From: Luzula sylvatica
Taxonomy: Eukaryota > Streptophyta > Magnoliopsida > Poales > Juncaceae
Assembly (NCBI GenBank): GCA_946800325.1
Contig: OX326958.1
Coordinates: 11,790,001-11,854,000 of the forward strand
Length of the DNA stretch: 64,000 nt
Reading direction: 5' to 3'
Below the pieces are notes generated by a model. That model did not search any database. It was not told where the DNA came from and saw only the letters and a list, made by a program, of their open reading frames with translations. Every line of letters begins with the position of its first letter. Positions within the stretch are counted from its first letter, which is position 1. Positions 9,530-20,640 of this stretch are shown one piece after another. Made by a program: the position numbers and the translations under genes.

Positions 9530-11584
9530 TATTACACCTCACGTGCTGTCGATATTACTCCCACTGAGGTGGTAACTGAGGAAGCTCGTGTTGTGCCGTA
9601 CGATTTTCTTGTAATTGCAACGGGCCGTGACGAGGCCTTGCCACGAACCAGGATCGACATGCTCGAGCTATTCAAACAAGGTCAATATTATATGTCTCAT
9701 TATTATAACATCGATCAAATATACTAAAAGTTCAATAATTAATCAGTTAATTCGTCATTAATCTTGAGATACTGATCAGAGAATAAGAAGATAAAATCAG
9801 CAAATTCAATCCTAATAATCAGAGAATAAGAAGATAAAATCAGCAAATTCTCCGGAGTCGAACTTGCAGGAGAAATCGCAACGGACTATCCCGAGAAAAA
9901 AATTACATTGGTCCATGACGGGCCACGTTTACTCAATTTTGTAGGTCCCAAGGCCTCCATTAAGGCAATGAAATGGCTCAAGAAAAAGAATGTAGAGGTG
10001 CTTTTGAACGAAACCATCGATTCAAACTCGATTAATTCGGTGCCTTCGAATGAGTATAAAACATTGAGCGGTACGACTATTTTGGCCGATTGTCACTTTT
10101 TCGGTGCCGAGAAATTGCCTGGTTCGGATTGGCTTAGAGGAACTATGCTGAAAGACTGTTTGAATGGAGAAGGGGGATTAATGGTTGATGAGTATCTGAG
10201 AGTTAAAGGTCATGACAATATTTTTGCCATTGGAGATATTACTGATATTAAGTTACAAATGTTTTTTTTATCATCATATTAAGGTACAAACTTTTCTTTT
10301 CTTGATGTAATATAATGAAAGGGAAATTTCCATGAGAACCCTTACATTTTTCGGAAATTACAAAAAGGTCCCTGTGCCCAATGCAAAGTTCGAAAAAGGA
10401 AACCCAAGAATTCTGATTGCAGAAAGTGAAAAGAAAAAAATCAGTGACTTCAGATTTAGGGGATGCTTAATATAGGGAATTTTTTTAAAAACCTCCTAAT
10501 TTTTCCGAACATTATGAAAGAACTTCCTTTTTTTTATTATCTCAAAAACCTCTTATATATTTTTGCCTGCTTAACAACCTCCTAATTGTTTTTGAATATT
10601 AACAAAAAAGAACCTTATTATCTTGTTATGTTATATAAAGATGATAATTTTCCCCATGATTTTAATTTTAAAACCCCCTCAATTTTAATAATAATATATG
10701 TACATTAATGATATTGCATAAAATATAAATATTTAAAAATACATAATATTATTTTATAAAAATATATATTGGTTTTGATCATCATTTTCATTATTATCAA
10801 TATATTCGTACAAAATAGTTTTGAAAAAATTATATAGTAATTGTTATTTTTTTTTTCCACCATTTATTCAAAAACTCATACTATAAATTAAAAGCATGAT
10901 TTCAAAAATAATAAACAGATATTAACAATACTATATGAAGTATCAAAAAATACATATAATAATTGTTGAAATTATATTTTATTATTGTTGCTTAAAGTAA
11001 TTTTAATTTTCTGCCATTATTATTTAAAAAACATACTACAACTCCAAATCACGAGGAAAAAACAATCATCTTTAAAAGAACATAACAAAAAGTTAAGGGA
11101 GTGGGTTCTAATGTTAAAAAAATCTGGGGATTTTTGAACGAGGCAAAAAACATAGGGAGTTTTTGACGGAATAAAAAATGGAGGGTTTTTCATAATATTC
11201 AGAAAAAATAGGAAGATTTTGAAAAAAAAAAATCCCAAAATATAAGCTACTGTAAATGCAAGTTTATTCACAAATTAAAAATTATTCGCTGTTAAATTAC
11301 TTATTGTTTTTGTTGGATCAATCAAGGAACTAAAACTAGGATTCATAGCTCAAAATCACGCCACATTGGTGGCGAAAAACATAAAATTGCTGATAAAGGG
11401 AGGAAATCAAAGCAAGTTGGGTGCATACAAGCCATCCCCCGCAGTCGCGTTCATTTCGCTGGGACGGAAAAACGGGATGGCACAATTCCCTTGCATGACT
11501 ATTTCAGGATGCTTACCCGTGATGTTCAAGTCGAAAGATTTGTTCGTTGGATGGACTAGAAAAACCATTGGTTTAGATCCTTAA
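9530..11584 (+). pseudogene. AIFM2/FSP1-like oxidoreductase pseudogene B
   Basis: Homologous to gene A but broken. Exon 1 and the first half of exon 2 (the FAD Rossmann loop) are missing; homology starts at about 9540 at the segment reading SRAVDITPTEV. Exon 3 begins with a 42-bp tandem duplication (9777-9818 and 9819-9860) that introduces a stop or a frameshift and deletes the GGGxTG NAD(P)H loop. The donor after DITDIK has changed from GT to TT at 10255. The last exon, 11327-11584, remains open and ends TRKTIGLDP. The middle piece at 9908-10255 is still open and close to A (for example LADCHFFGAEKLPGSDWL). Just upstream, 9497-9513 repeats the tail of the last exon (ACTAGAAAAGCTATTT), so B may have formed by an A-tail to mid-exon-2 junction. 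No functional flavoprotein is expected. Confidence 0.9.
10475..11236. mobile_element. foldback element inside last intron of pseudogene B
   Basis: The two ends pair imperfectly. The left end reads AGGGAATTTTTTTAAAAACC and on to about 10620; the right end, on the complement, reads GGGATTTTTTTTTTTCAAAA with the same spacing of GAAxATTATGAAA, CCTCC and TTTTTGCCT blocks. The interior (10620-11090) is AT-rich with no coding frame. Related phrases recur at 14400-14515 next to the hAT element. Target-site duplication is not evident. Confidence 0.65.
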
Positions 11585-12515
11585 ATAAATATTTTGAGAT
11601 CTCAAAAAGATTGTTTGTGTGTTTTTAATGTTGAATATATGAGAAATTGGCATGGAAAAGATTGTTTGTTTATTATATAATTATATAATTGGATCATATT
11701 TTCTACTCAAGTTACTATCAAATGTGTATTGATGTTATGTTCTTATTTTTTTTTTTTTGTCTTCCGAAATTTGAAATTGCAAAAAAAATGACAAGGGAGA
11801 TTTCCAAAAAACACTCTACATTATCCTGAAATTGAAAAAAACAAAAAAAAAGCAATAGTTTTGGAAATTGGAAAATGGATCGGAGTCGTTTGGTATCCGC
11901 AGAATAAGAGTCAGCCGAGTCAAATCGGAGAATCGGACTTTCTAAAAGTGTTGTTTTAATATAAAATAAATAAATAGAAATTTGATTATACTAATAATTT
12001 TTTTTATCAAACTTGATTGTTCTAAAGTTTGCAATATTTACTAATATAATCCTACTTAGGTTAATTTTTTCAATATAACCTAGTTCACAAATCATGATTA
12101 TTTTTTTATATGGTGCTCATGAGAATTGAACACATGATTTGTAAAATTTTGTGATATGTACATTTGAAATATGGATCCATTAGCAATATAAGATTAATTA
12201 TTGGTAATATCTATTTGCAGGATTTAGACACCTAAATCCGGAATTCTAATTCATGACTTTAACTTTATTAAAAAAAACAGAAATCAAATCTTAAATTTAA
12301 GAAAATTAAGTTTAAGAATCGATAATCCAAAATCTAAAACTTATAGTATCCATTTGTTTATATTCCCGTCTCTCTCGCAGATATACTATTCTTCTAAAGA
12401 TTGCAAAGAATTCCTACTTCGCAATGGTAAACCCTCGAGTCGGGCTAAAATTGGGTTCAAGTCCACCGATTCCGACTTGAGTTGGCCGAATCGGAGTCGT
12501 AATCAGTGACTCTTC
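11585..12515. other. intergenic between pseudogene B and remnant C
   Basis: The first 140 bp are the former 3' flank shared with gene A (TTTGTTTATTATATAATTGG). Phrases rich in GGAGTC/GACTC at 11880-11940 and 12430-12515 may be ends of an old element, but pairing is too weak to call. No gene is seen. Confidence 0.4.
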
Positions 12516-12519
12516 AAAC

Positions 12520-12850
12520 CATGATGCAAAGCTAAAAAAAATCACCCTAGAATTCAAAATTGTAAAAAAAAAACTACGGTTACTTTAGATTTAGGGGCTC
12601 TTCTGCAATTTCTGCAGAAAGCTGGGAGGTTTTTTTGCTAATTTCCCTATATATAAATATAATCTACTGGAAATGCAAGTTTATTAACAAATTAACATTA
12701 GGATGAATTAAGGAACTAAAACTTGGATTGTGAACATGAGAAATTTCCATGGAAAAAATTCTTTTGTTTATTATATAATTGGATCATATTTCTACTCAAG
12801 TTACTATCAAATGTGCTGTGAAGTTCTATTCTTATCTTTTTTTCTTCAGA
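12520..12850 (+). pseudogene. remnant C of the oxidoreductase family
   Basis: Intron-4-type sequence (12530-12640, CCCTAGAATTCAAAATTGT) is followed by the intron end and the first codons of the last exon (GAATTAAGGAACTAAAACTTGG at 12703-12724). It then jumps straight into the family 3' flank (ATGAGAAATTTCCATGGAAA, TATATAATTGGATCATATTT). Nearly the whole last exon is deleted, so only a scar of a former gene copy remains. Confidence 0.75.
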
Positions 12851-12950
12851 AATTTTTCACATTTCAAAGTAGAACTTTGAAGTTTCAAAACCCATCAATC
12901 ATTGTCAGTTTGGTTTTTCATACTTTAATCTTGTATGTTCTGTACCAGTA

Positions 12951-12952
12951 AG

Positions 12953-13005
<53 letters not shown>
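12951..13005. repeat. (ATA)n microsatellite
   Basis: About 17 uninterrupted trinucleotide units. Confidence 0.95.
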
Positions 13006-13006
<1 letters not shown>

Positions 13007-13808
13007 TGATGCCAACTTGATGAGGAAGAAATCATTTTTGTACTCATCAATTGACCTTCTAGAACATTCTCAATATTTGGTCATTGCTTAGCCATTTCAA
13101 GAAAAATAAAATTCAACCAAAAAATAATTTCGAGATATGTATGCAGTATGCTCATATTTAAACTCCATAATTAATTATGGAACTTAACTAGAAACTTAAT
13201 CATACAGATAAATGCATGTCATGTGCATCTAATTCGAGAAGATCCTCTGAGCTGGCTGGAGCCCATTTATTCTAGAACTATTATCTTAATTTTTTTTCAA
13301 GAATGATAGGAGTCCAAAATTAAACCACCGAATCATTCCCAAAGTGTTTTTTATGGTAAATTTTATTTGGTATTTATGTGGGACCCACGTTTAATTTATA
13401 TGTAAAACATAATTTCGAGAAGAGATTTGTGGTTTGTGTTTGTGGTTCTATACTTTTTGATTTTTTTTAATTTTTTAATCATGATGACTAGTAATTATTA
13501 GTAATGAAATATACTTAATATCAATTATGATAATATTGTCAAGTTCAAATTAATGTAGTATTAATTTAGTGTTAAATTGCAAGTAAAGTTAAGAATATTT
13601 AATTAAGCATATATGCAAAGAACAAAAATAAAACATACTTTGGCCTTTGGGTATCAGGAAATTTTTTAAGATAAGGTCTCAAATATATTTATCAATTAAT
13701 TTTTACAAATATAATTAATTGTCTTAAATATCCAAAATATTCTTTTAAAAAGGTGTACGATAGAATTTTCCTTAAATAAAACCATAGGGGTAAATAATTA
13801 TATTTAGA
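13006..13808. other. intergenic; part paralogous to 30895-31310
   Basis: No gene. The part at 13480-13660 (AATGAAATATACTTAATATC, then AAATTAATGTAGTATTAATT) matches 30895-31310, but lacks the 220-bp MITE found there, so it is an empty site for that MITE. Confidence 0.6.
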
Positions 13809-13816
13809 AGCATAAC

Positions 13817-14361
13817 TAGGGATGTCAATGGGTCGGGTAAAACCCGAACCCGCGGGTACCCGACCCGAACGGGGCGGGTAATACCCGCGGGTCGGGTATT
13901 ACCCGAAAAAAAATACCCGCTCCGGGTTCGGGGGTAAAATTTTATCCGCGGGTATTACCCGAACCCGAAAAATACCCGAACCCGAACCCGAAAATATCCG
14001 AGAAATACCCGAAAAATATCCGAAAATACTCAATGATATGCAAATTTGTGGTGTTTTATGGATTAATTATTTGTAATATTTGTATTTATAATGTATTTTA
14101 TACAAGTTGTTTATTTTATGTATACAAAATTATTGGTGATTTTACGTATTTGCATAATAATTTATAATTTTTTTATTTTTTTATTTTGTATTGATTATTT
14201 TCGGATAACGGATTCGGGTATATCCGTTACCCACGGGTTCGGGTTCGGATATGATTTTTTACCCGCGAATATTTTGGGTTCGGGTTCGGATAATACCCAA
14301 AAATTCGGGTTCGGATATGGAGGAGACTTACCCGAACCCGACCCGCCCGTTGACATCCCTA
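13817..14361. mobile_element. non-autonomous hAT element, 545 bp, 8-bp TSD AGCATAAC
   Basis: Terminal inverted repeats TAGGGATGTCAA and TTGACATCCCTA bound the element. The same octamer AGCATAAC stands immediately outside both ends (13809-13816 and 14362-14369), which is the hAT signature. Subterminal regions are packed with ACCCGAACCCG-type repeats in opposite orientations, the low-complexity plant pattern often found next to such ends. The 150- and 77-codon open frames across it come from this repeat and are not genes. Confidence 0.92.
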
Positions 14362-14369
14362 AGCATAAC

Positions 14370-14780
14370 AAACAAATTAGAAAAAAATTAATATTAAGAA
14401 AAGTCAGGGGTTTTTTTGAAGAAAACAAAAAAAAAATAACGGTTTTTTTAGAGAATATTAAACGACCGATTTTTCGTAATATTCAGACAAGTCAGGGATA
14501 TTTTGAAAAAAATTACTTCATACAAACTCCCTTTTGGTCATAGCATTAAATGCTACATCAGACTTAGCCAATACAATATTCTCGTGAACCTGGCTGGAAG
14601 TGTTCTGCAAGGCTACGTGGGGTTTAGGAATAAATAAATAATCTTAAAATAATTATCGGTCCATCATACACCTCACCCAATAAGAACGTATAATTGAACT
14701 TGTACGTTAATTGGCACTTTCTCATTGGTTCGGTTCATGATGAACCGAATTCATCTTCTACTATGCATGACCAGGGTTAT
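14370..14780. other. upstream region of oxidoreductase gene D
   Basis: Foldback-like relic phrases at 14395-14515, then presumptive promoter sequence. ATTGGTTCGG and GATGAACCGAATTC occur within 100 bp of the TATA box. Confidence 0.4.
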
Positions 14781-14790
14781 TATATAAAGG
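14781..14790 (+). promoter_or_regulatory. TATA box of oxidoreductase gene D
   Basis: TATATAAAGG lies 106 bp upstream of the ATG at 14887. An ATTGG (reverse CCAAT) box lies about 58 bp further upstream at 14723-14728. Confidence 0.65.
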
Positions 14791-14886
14791 GGCAGGTTGG
14801 ATTAATCAGCCAGAGAACCACGGATACGAAACAGAGTAAACAATTCAAGCAAAGAAGAAAGATTTGAAGAAATTGATTAGTTTTCT

Positions 14887-16702
14887 ATGGCGGAACAAAG
14901 TAAGGTGGTCGTGATCGGAGGCGGGGTGGCCGGTTCTCTTCTCGCTAAGTCTCTGCAACTTGATTCCGATCTTGTGCTCATCGATCCGTAAGAAATTTAC
15001 TGAATTTATTCCATTTAGTACTTCTAATTTATTGAATTGAAGTCTTTAAAATTTTGAATCATGATAAATTTCGAGTAATTTATTGAATTTATTCGGTTAT
15101 TTGAACTGAAAAACTCATTATGAAGGTTTAAATTAGCACTTAATACTCTGCACGATACTATTGAGGAAGGTATTTATAGTTTCATTTGTACCCAAATCGA
15201 GGGGTTTTCACATTAGGTTCTCAAAACGAAATTTTTTAATATAATCTCCTGAAAAGTCAAAATATCAAAACTAACTCATTATTTTTGTTTATTCCCCCAC
15301 ATGACCTTGTAAGATATTTTCGCTCTCGCAAAAATATCTTCTTCATATTTTTTTAATTGTTTCTCTCTCCTCTCTCCTATCTCCTGTCTCTTTCATTTTT
15401 ATTTTTTTATGAATAGTAATTATTTATCAATCAGATGTAATGTTTGTTAATCAACATAAAAATTAAAATTAATTATTCATATTTTATTTTAATAAATTTG
15501 TCTTAATCTTTTCCATAACAGAAAGGATTATTATGATATTACATGGACGGACCTTCGATCAACGGTGGAACCCGCGTTCGCAGAGAAAGCACTGATCAAA
15601 CACACCGAATACTTCACCAACGGCACGCACATAAATTCACGCGCAATCGATATCACCTCTACCGAGGTCTTAACCGAAGAGGGCCGTGCCGTTCCTTACG
15701 ATTATCTCGTAATCGCAACTGGCCATTCAGATATTTTGCCTCCTACCAAGACCGACAGAATCGCCCAATTCAAAAAAGGTAATTTCAATTTTGAATTTTG
15801 AATTTTGAAATTCGAATGGATTATTAAACTGAAAAAGTATCGAATTACTTGTAGATAGTGAAAAGATCAAGGCTGCGGATTCGATCCTTATTATCGGAGG
15901 CGGGCCCACGGGAGTCGAACTTGCCGGAGAAATTGCGACTGATTTTCCAGGCAAAAAAATCACTTTGGTCCACAAAGGACCACGTCTAATCGAATTCGTC
16001 AACGTCAAGGCCGCCTCCAAAGCCTTGAAATGGCTCAAAGAAAAGAACGTCGAGGTAACAAAACAAAAAAAACAAAAATGGTTAGGGTTTTTGTGTAATT
16101 TATTAAGTTTGATATCTTGAACAGGTCCTGTTAAACCAAACGATAGACCTAAACTCGATCTCGGAAACCACGCACGAATTCACGACTACCGCCGGCACGG
16201 AAATTAAAGCGGACTGTCACTTCGTTTGTATCGGTAAACCGGTCGGTTCGGCTTGGCTAAAAGAGACCATATTGAAGGATAATTTAGACGAACACGGAAG
16301 ACTAATAGTCAACGAGAGTTTAAGAGTCAAAGGCCACGACAAGATTTTCGCCATTGGTGATATTACCGATGTCAAGGTATGAATTAATAATTATAATTTA
16401 TATAATTTTCGTAATTACATATCTAATCTTATCGAGATTAGGAAATGAAACAAGGGTACTTGGCACAAGGACACGCTGCGTTGGTGGCGAAGAACATAAA
16501 AGCTTTGTTGAAGGGAGGAGATAAGCAGACGAAATTGGCGGTTTATAAGCCGGGTCCCGCAATGGCATTGATTTCGTTGGGACGTAAGAGCGCGGTTGCG
16601 CAATTCCCGTTCATGACCGTCTCGGGTCGGTTTCCCGGCATGATCAAGTCCAAAGAGTTGTTCGTTCCTAAGGTTCGCAAACTCATGGGCGTGGACCCCT
16701 AA
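14887..16702 (+). CDS. AIFM2/FSP1-like FAD/NAD(P)-binding oxidoreductase, gene D (5 exons, 356 aa), intact
   Basis: Exons: 14887-14987, 15522-15778, 15855-16054, 16125-16376, 16442-16702, all GT-AG, summing to 357 codons with the stop. The N-terminal FAD loop is VVVIGGGVAGS (residues 7-17), then the IATGH motif near residue 100, the NAD(P)H loop GGGPTGVELAGE (134-145) and the second FAD motif FAIGDITD (261-268). The C-terminal part ends KLMGVDP. About 360 aa is the normal length of plant AIFM2/FSP1-like proteins, which are NAD(P)H-dependent flavin oxidoreductases without the mitochondrial presequence of classical AIF. The start is chosen because it gives the usual short lead before the Rossmann strand and follows a TATA box. 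There is no signal peptide. The exon structure is used here as the reference for copies A, B and C. The electron acceptor and cellular role cannot be read from sequence. Confidence 0.94.
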
Positions 16703-16719
16703 ATGAAATTAGTATATTT

Positions 16720-17149
16720 TAGTTGTGATAATTATAATTATTTGTGTGGAATTTGTGAAGAATTTTAGGGGTGTTTGAGAGATGAGTTTTGTTGTGTTGT
16801 AGAATATTTAATTTGGTGTGGTTTTTTTTTTCTTCTTTTGTTAAATGTGATTTGATATTGGTTTGGTTTGAATATATTTGTTTGTTTATTAGCAATGATG
16901 ATATATACATATAAGTTTCCTTGTTGACCAACAAGAAAAAAGCATAATTACATGAAAACTGAACTTTCAAGATTATGTTACTAGTCTACTAATCTGTTTA
17001 CATTTAGGAATTCAAGCCGAGTTCCCATCTAAAATATTTGAATTTGGTCTTTTGTTGAATTTTTGTTGAATTTGATATGATTTGATATTTGATTTGGTAT
17101 GAATATGTGTGTGTTTATTGGCAATGATCATATTCAACACAGTTCTTTT
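16720..17149 (+). repeat. 3' flank of gene D, partly self-duplicated
   Basis: The flank holds two diverged tandem copies of the same ~130-bp motif: 16845-16980 and 16985-17145, both with TTTGGTxTGAATATxTxTxTTTGTTTATT and a following GCAATGATxATAT. A third copy of the second unit lies at 24960-25240 and a fourth at 50370-50650. These give the sequence of the locus before the foldback at 17150 inserted. Confidence 0.75.
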
Positions 17150-17555
17150 TTTGAAAAAAAAAACTCACTTTTGACTCACGAAACTGTTCAAAAAAAAATA
17201 CAAGTTACCCTTCAATTTTTAATTGGCTCATTTTTACTCCCTGAATTATTGATTTTGTTCATTTTTGTCCTTTCCATCAGTTAAATGTCCAGTCATCAGT
17301 TAAGTGATGAGGTGACATTGTGACGTGACAATTTTTAGTTAATTTGACGATGACGTAGCAAAATTTAATAATATTAAATTATACAATTAAATCATATCCA
17401 TTAACCATTATAATCCAACTCATTAACCATTAATTAAACCCAAACCCAATAATCAAAAAATAAATCCAAACCCAATAATTAACCCATCTCTCTCTCACCA
17501 GCCTCCTCTCTGGACTCTTCTCTCTCGCCACCTCTCTCTCTCACGACCCCTACAT

Positions 17556-17596
<41 letters not shown>

Positions 17597-18499
17597 GAGA
17601 TGGCCCCCTCTCTCTCTCTCACCAGTACCAGCCCCCTCCATTAATTCACGAGATGGGTTTCAACTCTTCCAATTCTGTGACTTCCCTCACGTGTAAAGGG
17701 GTGTAATTTACGAGACTGCCCTTCGTTCTCCATCTCGAACCACATGCATTGCATAGAACCGGCTTTTCTGGCGGCCCGTTTCTCCATAGTGGCGTGCCTG
17801 TAATTAAATAGAACAATACGAACTTTTAGTGAGCAATGGGCATTTGAGTAATTTGGGGATTGTATGACTTAAGTTAATTCAGAAGAAATTATGCATTCAT
17901 ACAAGCTCATAACGCGCAATTTGAGATTATTGATGAGTAAATTTGAGCAATAAACTTTATAAATATATCATAAGAAGCAATGTATAACAGGAATGTAACT
18001 GCACAAGTGAAAACCAAACTAAGAATTTCATGTTTGTTTTAAAAATTAAGCTTGGAATTTTTGTAATTTGCGTAATGCTTTTTTAGAACAATATATGATA
18101 AGTATTAATAGAAATATACTTATAACAATTTATCCCCAAGTTTTTCCAAAAAATTTTCCCATAAAACAAGGAACGAAATTAACTATAAAAAAATAGCATT
18201 TCAACAAGCAAAGATTTACCAAATGAAATCTCCACATGCAGTCAAAGTATTTTTTTGTTCTTATTTTGAGAAGGAAACGAAGTCAAACCATTTGAATGGC
18301 ATTCAAACTAATTGAAGGTTTAGTAGAAAACAACTGAGAAACTAAAAGACTTTTTCTCTGAATTAAACTGATTAGCAAAAAATTGAGAAAAATAAAATGA
18401 AAAGGGAAGCAATTTCTTCTGTTGAGCAAAATTGAAGTAAATTAAAAGAAAAAACATGAGAGGAGGCTGGTGCTGGTGAGAGAGAGAGGGGGCCATCTC

Positions 18500-18568
<69 letters not shown>

Positions 18569-18985
18569 TGGTGCTGGGGGTGGGTCTGGGCGGCATCCAT
18601 GCAGGGGTCGTGAGAGAGAGAGGTGGCGAGAGAGAAGAGTCCAGAGAGGAGGCTGGTGAGAGAGAGAGATGGGTTAATTATTGGGTTTGGGTTTATTTTT
18701 TGATTATTGAGTTTGGGTTTAATTAATGGTTAATAAATTGGGTTATAATGGTTAATGGGTATGATTTAATTGTATAATTTAATATTATTAAATTTTGCCA
18801 CGTCATCGTCAAATTAGCTAAAAATTGTCACGTCACAGTGTCACCTTATTACTTAAAAAAGAGACAAAAGTGAGCAAACTCAAGAATTCAGGAGATAAAA
18901 ATGAGCAATTAAAGATTGGGAGGTAACTTGCACTTTTTTGATCCGTTCATGTTGCAAAAGTGAGTCTTTTTCTTCTTTTTTTTTC
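17150..18985. mobile_element. foldback element with ~480-bp arms, 1.8 kb
   Basis: The left arm (17160-17640) and right arm (18450-18970) are inverted copies. The outer ends read AACTCACTTTTG and its complement CAAAAGTGAGT; inner landmarks are TTAACCATTATAA, CCCAAACCCAATAA, CTCTCCTCTCTGGACTCTTC and CCCCTACATGGAT, all mirrored on the right. Each arm has its own (CT)n or (GA)n run (17560-17594 and 18501-18563). The paralogous locus at 25105-25140 and 50517-50545 lacks the whole insert and runs CAACACAGTTC straight into ACTCAACAAGTATAAG, defining the boundaries. There is no transposase; the interior 17640-18450 is AT-rich noncoding sequence. Confidence 0.88.
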
Positions 18986-19238
18986 TACTCAACAAGTATA
19001 AGTATACTGATGAAGAGTCTAGGAACTTTACCATTATTGCATGAAACTAAACTTGAAGAGTATGCTACTAGTACATAATTAATTGTTAATTGACATATTT
19101 AATGAGTATGTTAATATTTTAATATGTTAATATTAATATCAACTTATTATTAATGATATATTTTGTAACTGTTGTGTTAATTCAAAAGGGGAAATCTGGA
19201 GATAAAATAAACATTCTCTTTTTTAATAACAAAAAAAA

Positions 19239-19650
19239 GTGGAAATTTTATTGTGTCCCAAGATTTTCTCGCCGAATTTTATATATTTGAATCAACACAC
19301 TTAACTAACATAATAATTAAAAAAATATTATTAATAATTAGTTAATATTGATTTAAATTTATGAATTCAAATAAATGATAATTATGTATTAAATTAATTA
19401 TTAATTATATTACATATACAAATTAATATAAAATATTATTAATAATTAGTTAATACTGATTTAAATTTATGAATTTAAATAAATGATAATTATGAATTAA
19501 ATTAATTATTAATTATATGACATATAAAAATTAATATAAAATATTAACAATGATATGTTTTTTTTTAATAATTGTGTTAATTAAGTGTGTTGATTCAAAT
19601 ATATAGAATTCGGCAGGAAAATTCTGGGAAAAAATAGAATTTTCAGTTTG
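19239..19650. mobile_element. foldback MITE with internal 104-bp tandem duplication (copy 1)
   Basis: The left arm reads AAGATTTTCTCGCCGAATTT, then ATCAACACACTTAACTAACA. The right arm mirrors it with TTAATTAAGTGTGTTGATTC and AATTCGGCAGGAAAATTCTGGG. The centre holds two tandem copies (about 104 bp) of a block beginning ATATTATTAATAATTAGTTA. A second, left-arm-only copy of the same family follows at 19693-19830 (AAGATTTTTCCGCCGAATTC). The same arrangement is in copy 2 at 45899-46310. Confidence 0.8.
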
Positions 19651-19830
19651 TCTTCTGAGAGTCATGCTATTAAGAAAAAGGAAAGTTTACTTTGGCCCAA
19701 GATTTTTCCGCCGAATTCTCTATAGTTTAATTAACACACGTAATTAACATAATAATTAAAAATATGTCATTAATAATTAATTAATTTTAATTTTAATTTT
19801 AATTTATGAATTCAAATTATATTAATTATT

Positions 19831-20640
19831 AATTACATGACATGTGTTGATTACTTTTCTAATTGAATACGTTATGTAAAATATAGGAGATATGGTGGCT
19901 AAAATATGGAGACAAGTATTTGCTTTTGAATTTAATTTTACACCAGATTTTAAATAAAAACGGGTAATTTCCCCCAATCCTTCCTCAACAGCCATGAAAT
20001 CATGATTTAAACTTAATTAACCCACCTTATTTTTAAAAAAAATTAAAATCAGGTAGTAGCGGGTTTTTAAAATTTGGTTTAGATTAGTTTAAAAATATCT
20101 AGTAATTTTTTTTTTCCAAACAGAGTTACTGTCAGCAATTTTTTTCCTCAAATATATACGATGGAACATCTAAGATGTTAAAAAAAAATGTGCATAAAGT
20201 ATAGTAAAGTTATATTATTCTTAAATTTGTGGGGGGCATTTATATGACAATTAAAACAAAGTTTAGTAAAGACATATTATTCTAAAATTGGTGGCATTTA
20301 TATTTATATTTATATTTATATGACAATTAAAAGCTGGTGAAAATCATTTCTCATGAATTTCATTGGTAGTGCAAATATTTTTCTTGTTGCCTGTATAACT
20401 TTTGTGAATATGATTAACTTTTCTTAGGTAACTTTTTTATTTAAATTTATTTGATAATAATCTACTAAAAATACACAAAATACACAATTTACAAGTCTTT
20501 CAATATATAACAAAATAATACAAGCAAGCAAGCATATGCATAATTTGATAACACATTTCTCTCTCCCTCTCTCTTAACAGTCTTCATAGATTAACAAATG
20601 GAGAAGGTGAAGACAACATAAGAATACATGGCATTTCGAA
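19831..20640. other. 3' flank of the IP-repeat gene, no other gene
   Basis: AT-rich noncoding DNA. The part at 19846-20060 has a diverged inverted copy at 45590-45790, immediately left of copy 2. A short TATTTA tandem run lies at about 20296-20320. Confidence 0.5.

Noticed and set aside
11870..12520. Possible element bounded by GGAGTCG/CGACTCC-like phrases
   Set aside because: Arm similarity is too weak to distinguish from chance by eye.
14091..14543. 150-codon frame across the hAT element
   Set aside because: It reads through the element end and the ACCCGAACCCG repeats; no domain.
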